A stretch of 22,386 bases of DNA from Chara braunii (taxonomy: Eukaryota; Streptophyta; Charophyceae; Charales; Characeae), in the NCBI GenBank assembly GCA_003427395.1, contig BFEA01000066.1, positions 3,095,241 through 3,117,626 on the forward strand. The letters are read 5' to 3'. Both the position numbers and the translations under genes were made by a program. Position 1 is the stretch's first letter; each line of letters opens with the position of its first letter. Positions 8,877-17,664 of this stretch are shown piece after piece. The notes below the pieces were generated by a model. That model searched no databases. It was given only the letters and a program-made list of their open reading frames with translations, and was not told the DNA's origin.

Positions 8877-9814
8877 GGACAAGCATCAGTTGTGACAATG
8901 AAGGGAAGTGACAGATCAACAATCTTTAAGATAGGGTAGTAAGTTAGCGTATGTTTTAACTACTTAAACGCGGACTCATAGTCTTTGTCCCATAACCAAG
9001 GTTTTTCCTTTTTCAACAATCTTCTCATGGGTGCAGCTATAAGGGCGAAGTTCCTTACGGACTTCCTAAAATAGTTGGCAGGTCTTAGGAAAGATCGCAA
9101 CTAAGTGACAGTATTAGGTCTAGGCCAATCTCTGATTGCGGTGATCTTCTTCTCTTCGGGCCTTAGTCCCTCTTCATTTACTATGTGTCCAAGACATAGT
9201 ACCTCAGACTTAGCAAACTCTGACTTCTTCGGATTTAACTTGTAGTCACCTTCTCTTTGTTTTCATAGAACCATCCGTAGGTGTTTCTCATGGTCTTCCA
9301 ACGTCTTACTGTAGACGAGGATATCGTCGAGATACACCACTACGAATTGATTTAGCCACCGCCTTAACAATTCGTTCATTGATCTCTAAAAGGTTGTGGG
9401 GGCGTTAGTCAATGCAAAAGGCATGACAACAAACTCTTAGTGCCCATACCTTGTTTTGGACGCCGTCTTGTGTTGATCGTCAGGTGCCACCTCGATTTGG
9501 TGGTATCTTGCCTTCAAATCAATCTTACTGAGGTACTCGCAACCCTACAGTTGATTGAGAAGATCATTAATTGAAGGAAGGGGTTTCGCATTCTTGATAG
9601 TTATGGAATTCGGTCCTCGTTAGTCAATACACAATCGAAGTTCTCCTTCCTTTTTAGGTACAAATAACACAAGGGCACCGTAGGGAGAGGAACTTGGTTG
9701 AATCCAAACACTTTTCTGTAAGTTCTTGCAGTTGTTTTTATAGTTCTTCCTATACCCTCGTGGATATCCGGTAGATCGGTCCCTTGGGAATCTTACTTCC
9801 GAGAATGATTTCAA
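8877..9814 (-). pseudogene. RT and start of RNase H, element C copy 2
   Basis: This is the reverse transcriptase of a Ty3/gypsy element, read leftwards from about 9814. Visible in order are SSSPYGALVLFVPKK, LSKIDLKARYHQIEVAP, a VVMPFALTNAP block, the catalytic [13 protein letters not shown] (YLDD at 9323-9334), a thumb/connection region, and the first RNase H block SLPFIVTTDA (near 8,881-8,910). The RNase H is cut off after its first aspartate. From about 9,700 down, seven in-frame stops occur: after CID, NQL, RYGH, TTF, RMVL, NTVT and SAFK. No frameshift occurs in that stretch. One frameshift lies just upstream, near 9,715. The left end is fused to element B's gag. It is clearly dead, but its motifs are well kept. 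Confidence 0.85.
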
Positions 9815-10340
9815 TTGTGTGCTTTATAGCACGATCAGTTACTCTGATCGGTTCAGTCTACAAGTCCTCATATTCATTAAGTAGCTCATCAAAAGGAGGA
9901 TAGGATGAAAAACACTTATCGACTCGTTTAACGAGTACCATCATTACGTCCTATGCCAACTTCTTTTTTGTGACCATACTTTGAAAGGCAGGTAGACTCG
10001 TACAAAAGAAAGACAATGATGAGTCAAAACTAGACTGTGAAACAATTTGATTGACTTTAATTTGAATTTTTCATCCCTTAGTTTGACAATCTTGTCTTTG
10101 AACTTAACTTCTGGGTCGGCCTCCTTGTGCCAATCCATTCCCAGAATCATGTTGAAAGGCGGATTCCTTTCTACTAGGAAGGTTACTTCATGCAAAATTA
10201 TTTTTCCTTCGCTGGTTGGGAAATAACACTTTACACGATGAACAATCTGAGAGACGATCGTGCTCTTCTCAACTAGCACAAACGTGATAGGTCTTGGCAG
10301 ATCCTGTACTCATTCCCAGATGCAACTTCTGAATTGCCTT
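9815..10340 (-). pseudogene. Retropepsin C-terminal half and linker to RT, element C copy 2
   Basis: This carries LVEKSTIVSQIVHRVKCYFP, then the family-typical second protease block NMILGMDWHKEADPEVKF (seen in gypsy pol as D-M-I-L-G-M-D-W). A frameshift after IKLFH (near 10,040) separates it from the linker that copy 1 keeps open. Downstream, the RT-leading block IPGSKIPEG of copy 1 has the counterpart EIILGSKIPKG near 9,800. It is the same gene as the RT feature to its left. Confidence 0.75.
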
Positions 10341-11034
10341 TTATGAGATATAGGACCGTGTTGAACCTGAATTTAACAATGCACCTACTCGGGTGCGCGC
10401 AATCTGTACGTCAACAATCATTAGCTCACTCTTAGACTTTGCTTTCCGAGCCCATGAACTTCGTAAGGCCATAAGTTCCCCATCAAGTTCATCAAGGGTA
10501 TCACCCAACGTGACAGAACACAAGACTTTCTCAGGGTGCTCTGGGTGACGGGCCGACGAAGATCCATCCTTTGCCTTGCGAGTTGGGGGGTTGAAAGGGG
10601 TTGTAGGCGCCTTACCTTTGTCTAAACCCTCCAACTCAGTAGGACCAGATCCTACTCCTACTGGTTGCTCCCTTTTGGGTTCTTGATGAGAGGACACCAT
10701 GCCTTGATGTGTCCCGTTGTGCCTCACTTGGCACTTCCTATTGTCCATCTGCTTCTGCCATTCCATTTGGGGTAGACCCATCTTCTCCCAGGGCCGGCCA
10801 GACGCAATGCGAAGATGTTCGCGGAAGGAGCATGACCTCCTCTTCCTATATCCACCATTTCGATTGGTGCCACCCTTGTTCACCACCATGGCACCACTTG
10901 CTTCGCCCTCTGCCTCTTCAAGGGGCAATCTCTCGTCAGTCTCATCGTCGAAGATGACAACAGTGTATGACTCTTTTCCCATTTTCATACGCACCTGCTG
11001 ATCCACCCCTCACAACATTAGCGTACGTTCTTAT
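10341..11034 (-). pseudogene. gag C-terminus and retropepsin start, element C copy 2
   Basis: This open stretch of about 220 codons covers the end of gag and the beginning of the protease. An acidic region (VIFDDETDERLPLEEAEGEA) is followed by a basic block. A damaged zinc knuckle at about 10,690-10,735 comes next; its cysteine/histidine pattern is scrambled by small indels relative to copy 1. A low-complexity linker then leads to GALLNSGSTRSYIS. The protease triad Asp-Ser/Thr-Gly reads Asn-Ser-Gly here (Asn codon at 10371-10373), so the catalytic aspartate is lost. The right end (about 11,030) abuts copy 1's RT start directly, a head-to-tail join. Confidence 0.75.
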
Positions 11035-11035
11035 A

Positions 11036-12038
11036 GTTGTTTTTTTAGTTCTTCCTATTCCCTCATGGACATTCGGTAGATCAGTCCCTCGGGAATCTTA
11101 CTTCCTGGAATGATTTCAATTGTGTGCTTTATAACACGATCAGTTACTTCGGTCGGTTCAGTTGTAAGTCCTCATATTCATTGAGTAGATTATCGATAGG
11201 AGGAGGATAGGACGAAGAACACTCACTGACTCGTTTAACGAGTACCATCATTACGTCCTGTGCCAGCTTTTTTTTCGTGACCATACTTTGAAAGGCAGGT
11301 AGACTCGTATAAAAGAAAGACAATGAAGAGTCAGAACCAGACTTGTGAAACAATTTGATTAACTTTAATTTGGATTTTCCATCCCTTAGTTTGATAATCT
11401 TGTCTTTGAACTTGACTTCTGGATCGGCCTCCTCATGCCAATCCATTCCCAGAATCATGTCGAAAGGCAGATTCCTTTCTATTAGGAAGGTTACTTCATG
11501 CAAAATTATTTTTCCTTCCCTAGTTGGGAAATAACACTTTACACGATCAACAATCTGAGAAACAATGACCGTGCTTTTCTCAACCATGAGATATAGGACC
11601 GTGTTGAACCTGGATCTAACAATGCACCTACTCGGGTGCGCCCAATCTCTACGTTAACAATCATTAGCTCACCCTTAGACTTGCTTTCTGAGCCCATGAA
11701 CTTCGTAAGGCCATAAGTTCCCCGCCAAGTTCATCAAGGGTATCACCCAACGTGACAGAACACAAGGCTTTCTCAGGGTGCTCTGGGTGACGGGCTGAAG
11801 AAGATCCATCCTCTGCCTTGCGAGTTGGGGGGTTGAAAGGGGTTGTAGGCGCCTTACCTTGGTCTAAACCCTCCAACCAACTCAGTAGGAGCCGATCCTA
11901 CTCCTACTGGCTGCTCCCTTTCCTACTGGCTGCTCCCTTTTGGGTTTCGGATGAGAGGACACCATGCCTTGATGTGTCACGTAGTGCCGCACTTCAGGCA
12001 CTGCCTATTGCCCATCCGCTCCTGCCATTCCGTTTGGG
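11036..12038 (-). pseudogene. Zinc knuckle, retropepsin and RT start, element C copy 1
   Basis: This reads leftwards. The zinc knuckle is at 11959-12000 with perfect CX2CX4HX4C spacing, but a TGA (11977-11979) precedes the histidine. A linker follows with a 20-bp tandem duplication (11905-11944). Next comes GALLDPGSTRSYIS, where the aspartate is kept but the middle residue is Pro (11611-11613). A protease C-terminal frame of 147 codons (DMILGMDWHEEADPEVKF to NEYEDLQLNRPK) follows, then the RT entry block EIIPGSKIPEGLIYRM. It stops near 11,036, where copy 2's gag begins. Relative to copy 2, about 77 bp are missing just after TRSYIS (near 11,587). Confidence 0.75.
11905..11944 (+). repeat. 20-bp tandem duplication in element C copy 1
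   Basis: TCCTACTGGCTGCTCCCTTT is present twice in direct succession. Copy 2 (near 10,655-10,675) has only one unit. The duplication shifts the reading frame of the gag-protease linker. Confidence 0.85.
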
Positions 12039-12690
12039 TTAGACCCATCTTCTCCCAGGGCCGACCAAATGTGATGCCAAGATGATCAGGGAAGGGGCGT
12101 GGCCTCCTCTTCCTATTTCCACCTGGATTGGTGCCACCCTTGTTGGCCACCATGGCGGTGACGTCACCCTTTTAAGAATCACTGCCACCACTTGCTTCGC
12201 CCTCTGCCTCTTCAAGGGGCAATCTCTCGACAGTCTCATCGTGGAAGACGACAAGAGTGTGGTCCTGACGCTTCCGCCGTCACATGACTCTTTTCCATTT
12301 CCATATCCACCTGTCGATCCACCCCTTACAACGTTAGCTAAGGTTCCCTTAACGTGCGCGATCATCTGCTCTTATTGAAGGGCAAGATCCATGAACTGCC
12401 TATAATTATACTTACCTGACTTGGCCACTCCCCGAGCTGTCATTGTATGGGCTCTGGCAACGTGCGTGAGTAGATGTACAAAACCTGGTTATCCTGCAAG
12501 TTCAGTCCACGTACCTGCAACAAACAATCCACTTCACGGAACAGAGATTTGGCACTGGACCAACGTTTCTGGCTAATAGTTGTGAGCTCGTTGAATGTCT
12601 TGTCTGCAATCATTTTGTCTAGGCATCTCTACTTGATCTTTTGGAGAAATTCTCGCAAGGTCAAGCTCAAGAGTGAGTCCGTTCTTGACG
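12039..12690 (-). pseudogene. gag: gag of element C copy 1, N-terminally truncated
   Basis: This is the capsid part of a chromovirus-type gag. Reading leftwards from about 12,690, one frame gives LTLREFLQKIK, then MIADKTFNELTTISQKRWSS, FREVDCLLQVRGLNLQDNQV and YIYSRTLPEPI. This is the usual order of a Ty3/gypsy Retrotrans_gag domain. The frame shifts near 12,440 into AKSGKYNYRQFMDLALQ and again near 12,300, and several stops are present. An extra segment of about 35 bp near 12,150-12,185 is absent from copy 2. No start codon, leader or LTR is present; the sequence changes character at about 12,690. Confidence 0.7.
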
Positions 12691-12942
12691 ACAGAGAGGA
12701 CATAGATTGTAAGGATGAGGTGGGTAAGCACATGGAAGACCTAGGTGAGTATTATCAACACAATAATTGCCATGACAGCTGACATTGAGCATGTCCACCA
12801 TATACTCCCGACAAATGGCGCAGACCAAAATGAAGAAAGAACGCTCACCACAAAAGAGCATGCATTCAGTATAGCGCCCATGGCCACAAAATGGACATAG
12901 TGTCCGGATTCGGAGGGTGCTTGCAGTCAGAAACCGAGGGAC
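12667..12942 (-). pseudogene. RING-like zinc-motif remnant
   Basis: One minus-strand frame is rich in paired cysteines. It shows CPFC-G-H (12886-12897 for CPFC), then CAIC (12811-12822), REYMV, SCHGNYC, and finally NLCPLCRQERT (CPLC at 12691-12702). This resembles the C-x2-C ... C-x-H-x-x-C ... C-P-x-C layout of RING-type ubiquitin ligases. The central C-G-H reads C-H-G, and the cysteine expected after it (the sixth ligand) is Asn, so a working domain is unlikely. It lies one frame off the end of the Josephin-like stretch and probably continues it after a small indel near 12,930. The left end is cut by element C. A chance cysteine-rich frame is possible. Confidence 0.4.
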
Positions 12943-13855
12943 AGTCCTCTACACACATGGATGCAGAAACCATTTGATTGTAGTGATTGTGACAAAGACG
13001 ATGGTGTCTACAGTCGAGTTTAACAGTTTCTGTAGCTATGCAAAGGATAAGGTCGAAGAGTGTTGGTATATTGTCTTGTTGGAGCACCGGGCCAGAGGAA
13101 TGATGATCTTCGACATAAAAGAGATTGCAGACATTTTGGTGAAGCAAGAAGACAGCATCATTATGTGAGAAATCAGGAACATCAGTCATGGCATGGACCA
13201 TGATGCCGTTGTCCCACAACTCCTAGCTGTCAGAGGCATGTACGATGGTCATGTAATGGCCAGGTCCGTGCACAATGCAGGCAGAGATGTGGGATGGAGG
13301 ATTAAACCAGTCACCTGCTCGAGCATTGCGTAGTTCAAGTTGGCGGTCCCTCATTGCTACTTGTAGGACAACAATGGTAAAGCCTCTTTCCCTGGTAGAA
13401 TTACAATCCACTGGCGATACGTGGGCGAGATCAGCACAAAGCTGAAGGCCGATAGCAAGGAAGTCTGATGGTGTACAAAACGGGCGGTGGAGAATGTGAA
13501 GATAGATATTGGTTGCAATCAGACCATAGAGATTGGTGAGGGTCTCAAGCTGGTGTGCCGGATGTTGGCGAACGATTTGCAGATCACCCAGATGGTGTTG
13601 CGAGCCCAAAATGTCTTGGGTTGTTTGTTGGTCAGTCATTTGCAGATCACCCCTGTGGTCTGCGCGGTGAGGGGCACAAATTTGTGGTTCGTCCAATTGT
13701 TGTTGGTTAGCCATTTGCAGATCCCCCATGTGGTCTACGCCTTGTGGGGTTAACTGAAATCCAGGCAGATCATGTTCCGATCTCTCAACGTTTGGGGCCG
13801 CATCCAGATGACATTCGTCAAAACGATCTTCAAGCCGCTCAGCGATACGCCTTTA
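12866..13855 (-). pseudogene. Josephin/papain-fold peptidase-like coding remnant
   Basis: This is one minus-strand frame of about 330 codons with a single internal TAG (13223-13225). The N-terminal part has three GDLQM/I-type repeats rich in Gln and His (13,560-13,730). Then follow NLYGLIATNIYLHILH, FCTPSDFLAIGLQL, a variable stretch, SHISACIVHGPGHYMTIVHA, and after the stop ELWDNG. Josephin and related deubiquitinases have C-G-x-H-A-x-N with a helix and F-(S/T)-P, then an H-(Y/W)-x-x-(I/V) strand and an (L/W)-(D/N) pair. The order and spacing agree. The nucleophile cysteine would be Tyr here (TAT, 13526-13528), the histidine is kept (13256-13258), and the TAG fits a lost Trp. Function is inferred from pattern only. 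Confidence 0.45.
13576..13727. repeat. Three short coding repeats (TTTGCAGATC core)
   Basis: TTTGCAGATC(A/C)CCC occurs at 13576-13589, 13639-13652 and 13714-13727. The spacings of 63 and 75 bp are both multiples of three. On the minus strand the units encode GDLQ(M/I)-x(2)-Q, 21 and 25 residues apart. Keeping the frame suggests they once were translated. Confidence 0.65.
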
Positions 13856-14330
13856 CTTATCGCCTCATTGATGATGTTCTTTCATGGGGGCAATTACCTC
13901 CTCCTCCAGAGCACTATAGGCTTGAGTGGAAGGAAACTACAGCGACAAATGGCTCGTGTACCTTTTTAGGTATGAATTTACGGGTCTGTTCCTATGGCTC
14001 GCTTCGCATGAGCGTGTTTGATAAAGCGGTTGCTTAGGATGTCCCTGTCATTCGTTATCCAAGTGCGACCTCCAACATTCCTTCACTAGACAATTGACCA
14101 GATTCGTACAAATCTGCAACAATTGGCAGGATTTTCGAACTGTGACAACAACACTTACTCGTCGCATGCTTTCTCGTGGGCATTCCCCACCAACCCTTGC
14201 TGAAGGGTGGACCTACTACATGCGCTCCTGCCAGCGTCGCTATCCTACACATGTGATGCGTCTCTCTCAGTGTTCCGACGCATGCTGCGATGGTGCCTGT
14301 ATCATCCACCTTCTTCTTTGCCCCCACGTC
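13780..14330 (+). pseudogene. C-terminal half of a Penelope-like reverse transcriptase
   Basis: The plus-strand frame shows RYAFTYRLIDDVLSWG, with the catalytic Asp-Asp pair at 13870-13875. It is followed by LEWKETTATNG, CTFLGMNLRV, SLRMSVFDKAVA, a TAG at 14035-14037, then DVPVIRYPSATSNIP. A small frameshift leads to a thumb-like segment: RFVQICNNWQDFRTVTTTLT, RRMLSRGHSPPTL and RRYPTHVMRL. This is the order found after the palm motif of Penelope-like and related RTs (Y-x-I-D-D, then F-L-D, then R-F-x-R-I-C-x-N, then R-G-(Y/H)-P). The first palm motifs are not here; they lie on the opposite strand at 15,790-16,720. The frame runs on into the 15-bp repeat. Confidence 0.65.
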
Positions 14331-14370
14331 GCTCTTGTCCTGCTCCTACTTGCTCATTTGTTGCTACTGC

Positions 14371-14700
14371 AGTTTTCCACTACTGCAGTTTCCATTGCTG
14401 CAGTTTCGGCTCCCGCATCTTCGACTGCTCCAGTTTCCACTGCTGCAGTTTCTACAGCTCCGGTTTTCACTCCAACAGTTTCTGCTACAGCAGTTCCCAT
14501 TGCTGCAGCAATTTCTGATGCTGTTGTTTCCACTGCTGCAGTTTCCACTATTGCAGTTTCCACCGCTACACTTTCTACAACTCCGACTTTCACTCTGGCA
14601 GTTTCTGCTACTGCAGTTCCCACTACAGCTTCCTATGCTGCAGTCCCCCGTACTATACTTTTTGCTGCTACAACTTCCTCTACCGCAGCTCCAGTGCAAA
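14371..14700 (+). repeat. 15-bp coding minisatellite, unit TTTCCACTGCTGCAG
   Basis: About twenty imperfect units of a 15-bp motif like TTTCCACTGCTGCAG run in tandem, with some irregular spacing. Because 15 is a multiple of three, every frame of both strands stays largely open. In the frame continuing from the RT remnant it reads as a pentapeptide repeat of the type A-V-S-T-A. The complementary strand reads V-E-T-A-A-type repeats. Whether it was ever translated is unknown. Confidence 0.8.
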
Positions 14701-14841
14701 GAACATCACAGTCTCTTTGAAACTCACGTCCTTTGTCTCAAAATTCTGCCCAATCGGCCCCCCTTTCATCTTTTTCTCTGCTTGGCTGCAAATGGTTGTG
14801 TTCTTCCTCGCCACACCCATCTCCTTCACAATCTCGCTTGC

Positions 14842-14849
14842 GAACAGAC
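14842..14849. repeat. Target-site duplication, left copy (GAACAGAC)
   Basis: This 8-bp GAACAGAC directly precedes the left terminal inverted repeat of the hAT element. It is identical to 15779-15786 on the other side. Confidence 0.93.
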
Positions 14850-15778
14850 CAGAGATGAGCATTTGTTTTTGGAATTGGCACTTCACCCAACCCGCCCATA
14901 ATAGTTTAAGCACCGCCCGCCCTAAAAAAAAACAAAAACAAAAAATTTCAAGGCGACCCAACCCACCCGAGTGTTTTTTGGAAAATTTCCTCCCACACCC
15001 AACCCGCCCGTCACCCGTAAAAAACCTTCACCCTGACCCACGCACATCTGCGAGAACAAAATTACCCGTCCGCACGTGGTACCTAATTATTTTCCACCCG
15101 CACCCGCCCATTCCCCATTGTCTTAGTCCCTTTGAACATTTGCATGCACCATAGCAACATGACATCCTTGAAGCATATTTGACTGCAGAAATTCGAATCG
15201 CTTCACAAGTCCGAAATTGGGTAGTGAACCTAAGGTTTGCCACTTGCTGTGGTTAGGTTCGATCCCCACTGTTTTAATGGGAGCGAACATCCTGTTGTTT
15301 GGGCCGTGGTCCAGCTGCCACCAGTAGAGCGTGACAACTTTTTTCAAGGAAGACCCCAAATTTTTAGTTGCCACTAGCACGACTCTTTTTTTTGAGGACG
15401 ATAACTTTTTTTCCCAGGGGCCCAAGGGTGGAGACTTTCCATTTCCTGGGCCTCCAACCTTTGAAGTCTACAGATGGACCGCAAATATGTATAAGAAAGG
15501 GTGGGGCCTGGGGGTTGGGGGGTCTGGGGGAGGGTTCTTATGGGTTCTCCTGGGTCTGTGGGTCGGTGACCCAGGCCTAGCGTTCACCCAATTGTCACCC
15601 ACCCATTCGGGTGACCCTGGCCTAACATTGACCCGCTCGTCACCCACCCAGGCTTGCTCGCCTTGACCCACCCTCATCCTACCCATGCCACCTTATCAAG
15701 ACCCACACCTGACCCAATGCCTCGTGGGTGGGGTGGGTGCGGGTGGGTGTCGGTCTGGGTACCCGTTGCTCATCTCTG
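14850..15778. mobile_element. Non-autonomous hAT transposon, 929 bp
   Basis: The ends are a perfect 12-bp terminal inverted repeat, CAGAGATGAGCA (14850-14861) and its complement (15767-15778). A perfect 8-bp target duplication GAACAGAC flanks it (14842-14849 and 15779-15786). An 8-bp duplication and a CAGAGATG-type terminus are hallmarks of the hAT superfamily. Both subterminal zones are full of ACCCG/ACCC motifs, as in plant hAT elements, including a 40-bp direct repeat at about 15,568-15,650. The interior (about 15,080-15,480) has no transposase domain, so it must have been moved by a transposase supplied elsewhere. An intact duplication and intact ends point to a late insertion, after most of the surrounding rearrangement. 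Confidence 0.92.
15568..15650 (+). repeat. Subterminal direct repeat of the hAT element
   Basis: Two units of about 40 bp, at 15568-15607 and 15611-15650, both run from GTGACCC(A/T)GGCCTA to GTCACCCACCCA. Clustered ACCC/GTCACCC motifs near a terminus are the usual form of hAT transposase binding sites. That role is inferred. Confidence 0.65.
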
Positions 15779-15786
15779 GAACAGAC
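15779..15786. repeat. Target-site duplication, right copy (GAACAGAC)
   Basis: This is identical to 14842-14849 and abuts the right terminal inverted repeat. Confidence 0.93.
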
Positions 15787-15789
15787 TCT

Positions 15790-16720
15790 CCGGTTTTCAT
15801 TGTTCCCATTGTTCTACCTTCGTTGCCCAGAGTACACTCCTGATTCTTGGGACAGTCATCAACAAAGCGTGCTTCATCCCAATACAGTGTTAGGTTATAA
15901 ATTTTTGGGCCAGCATTTGTTCCCATTGGAATACCGATAATTTGCTTCCGAAGTGTGACATCTCTAGTGTATAGAAAAGTGTTTTGTACAACAAAGCGAA
16001 GATGTTGGAGAATCTGAGAAACGGAAAGGGTGTTCGGGCCTGAATCGGTTGCCCATTGGCCACAACGAGATTCTCGAATAGTCATGTTCAGGGCACTGCA
16101 GCGCGAATGCGTGCGAGTATGTCGAAGGGCATAAGCATAGGCTTCATCAACAACTTCTGCCACATTATTCAGAATGAGGTCATGAGGGAGGTTGGTGTAC
16201 ATTGTGGTAAAATGCAAGGAGAGAGGCCACTAAGAAACAATCAATTGTTTTTCAGGTCAATCGCCATTTCATCAGCACTCTTAACGATCCAGCACAGTCG
16301 AACACCAACCTGTTGATAGAGCTCAGTACAACAATGTTATGTGTTGTGACTCCAAGAATGCTACAAAGAGCTGGAGGAGATTTGCGAGCTTTCAGGGCGT
16401 AGTAAAGGGAAGGTAGGGTATCAGTATGGGCGATGGATTCATCAGGACGAGTATAAGTCGGACTTTCCAAATGGGTGGAAAGACGAAACAGATACCAATT
16501 CTTGCAACAAATTGCCAAATTGTGCGATGTTTGTCCACAGGGCCAATGGCAAAGTGTTGTTGAAGATGGCGCAAGGAGGCATGTATAGAAGGAAGTGAAC
16601 GTGTCTAGCTCGTGTGATTGGAGAACGAGGCTGCATTGGATCGACAATGTGCAAGGATTGCTGAACGCCAGTTGTTCAACTTCTGAGAAAGAGACGAGAA
16701 AAAAGTAGATCGAGAATGCC
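15790..16720 (-). pseudogene. N-terminal and palm half of a Penelope-like reverse transcriptase
   Basis: Reading leftwards, one frame gives NLAICCKNWYLFRLSTHLES, TDTLPSLYYALKARKSPPAL and ILGVTTHNIVV. Then, after a frameshift and a stop near 16,245, it gives FTTMYTNLPHDLILNNV (motif A), FVVQNTFLYTRD and IIGIPMGTNAGPKIYNLTLY (near 15,890-15,935). It ends WDEARFVDD. The blocks L-Y-x-x-x-K-x-x-K-x-P, (D)-F-T-T-M-Y-T-N-(I/L)-P and P-M-G-T-N-x-(A/G)-P are typical of Penelope-like RTs. The catalytic aspartate before F-T-T-M is His here (codon 16212-16214). The frame stops being RT-like at about 15,820. The next expected motif, Y-x-I-D-D, is absent here but present at 13,858-13,875 on the other strand. 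Confidence 0.65.
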
Positions 16721-16873
16721 CGACCAACAACCTTTTGTAATTGGCAATGTACTGATCAATATATAGTCAAACAGAGCTGCTCGGTAAACCGTAGGCAGAG
16801 AGGGAGAAGAGAACAACAAACGAGGGGCTGTGACAGACTGTTTCGTCGGAGTTTAACTGACTCATCACGAGGC

Positions 16874-16889
16874 TATATATATATATATA
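16874..16889. repeat. (TA)8 microsatellite
   Basis: There are eight TA units. On the minus strand this run lies in the downstream part of the presumed element E LTR, where it could act as a TATA element, but simple-repeat origin is equally likely. Confidence 0.7.
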
Positions 16890-17664
16890 ATGCAAGGAAC
16901 ATGAATATGGACGAAGCACAGAAATCCAGAATGCAAAATCACACTGAAGTCCAAGTAGTCAAAGCCAGAGCAGATAGCACAATGGAACCGAGTAACCATC
17001 CATTTGAGAATGATACAGAAGAATCGTGAGTCAATGTCCTAGCCCAACAGGGCAACACCAACAACATAACCCAATGTAGCTCTCTCTTGTGAATGGCGCC
17101 AGGCGCCCTATCTACTCTACAGACTAAGCCTACAACTACAGCAATGAAAGCAACCAGACAACTTGACTACCAGCGAGTGATGATGTCAACACCAATGCCG
17201 ACTTCCACCTCCACCAGGTACGTGTCCTCTTCACCCACACTCTCCCTTGTTAACCACACAGCGCCCTTCACCTCTGAAGAACCACCTTCGCTATGGCTGC
17301 CAGCGCCCTGCGCCCAGACAACGCACCACCGCATTAGCGTTGTCTGCCTCCCTCTGCCCAATGCAGCTTTACACCGCGCAGCAGCTCGCATTCGTGCAGC
17401 CTTTCGGCAATGCCTGCATTGGCAAAAGATCCCTGCCCACTCGCCCTGCTTGCCTATATGCCAGTGTTGCGTGTGGGCAGCCTCCCTCCAGCCTGCGTCT
17501 GGGCCCCAGTGGCTGAACCCAGGCCCGAAACAGTTGAGGCCCGGGGCAATGCAGTTGCGCCTCTTTCATCAAGGCTTGCGGCCAGATTCAGATAGTGGGC
17601 CGATTTCCCTTTGGCATTCCCGGCCTCTCTACCCAGCATGCATTGTCGGCCTCACGTTCAAGTG

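Noticed and set aside
8916-9023. TCAACAATCTT repeated at 8916-8926 and 9013-9023, first read as templated filler at the B/C junction
   Set aside because: On the minus strand both copies fall inside the continuous RT/RNase H frame (KIVDL and the RLLKK region). They are native coding sequence, not filler.
12917-13168. Plus-strand open frame of 83 codons
   Set aside because: It is antisense to the Josephin-like stretch, has no recognisable domain and starts without context.
14364-14699. Cysteine/serine-rich and Val/Glu/Thr-rich minus-strand open frames
   Set aside because: They are shadows of the 15-bp tandem repeat, which keeps all frames open.
15240-15270. GGTTCGATCCC inside the hAT element matches a Pol III B box (tRNA-derived SINE?)
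   Set aside because: No A box at a proper distance, no cloverleaf and no poly(A/T) tail. An isolated B-box match is common by chance.
15028-15686. Open frames rich in Pro/Gly within the hAT element
   Set aside because: They arise from ACCC/GGGT subterminal repeats and resemble no transposase.
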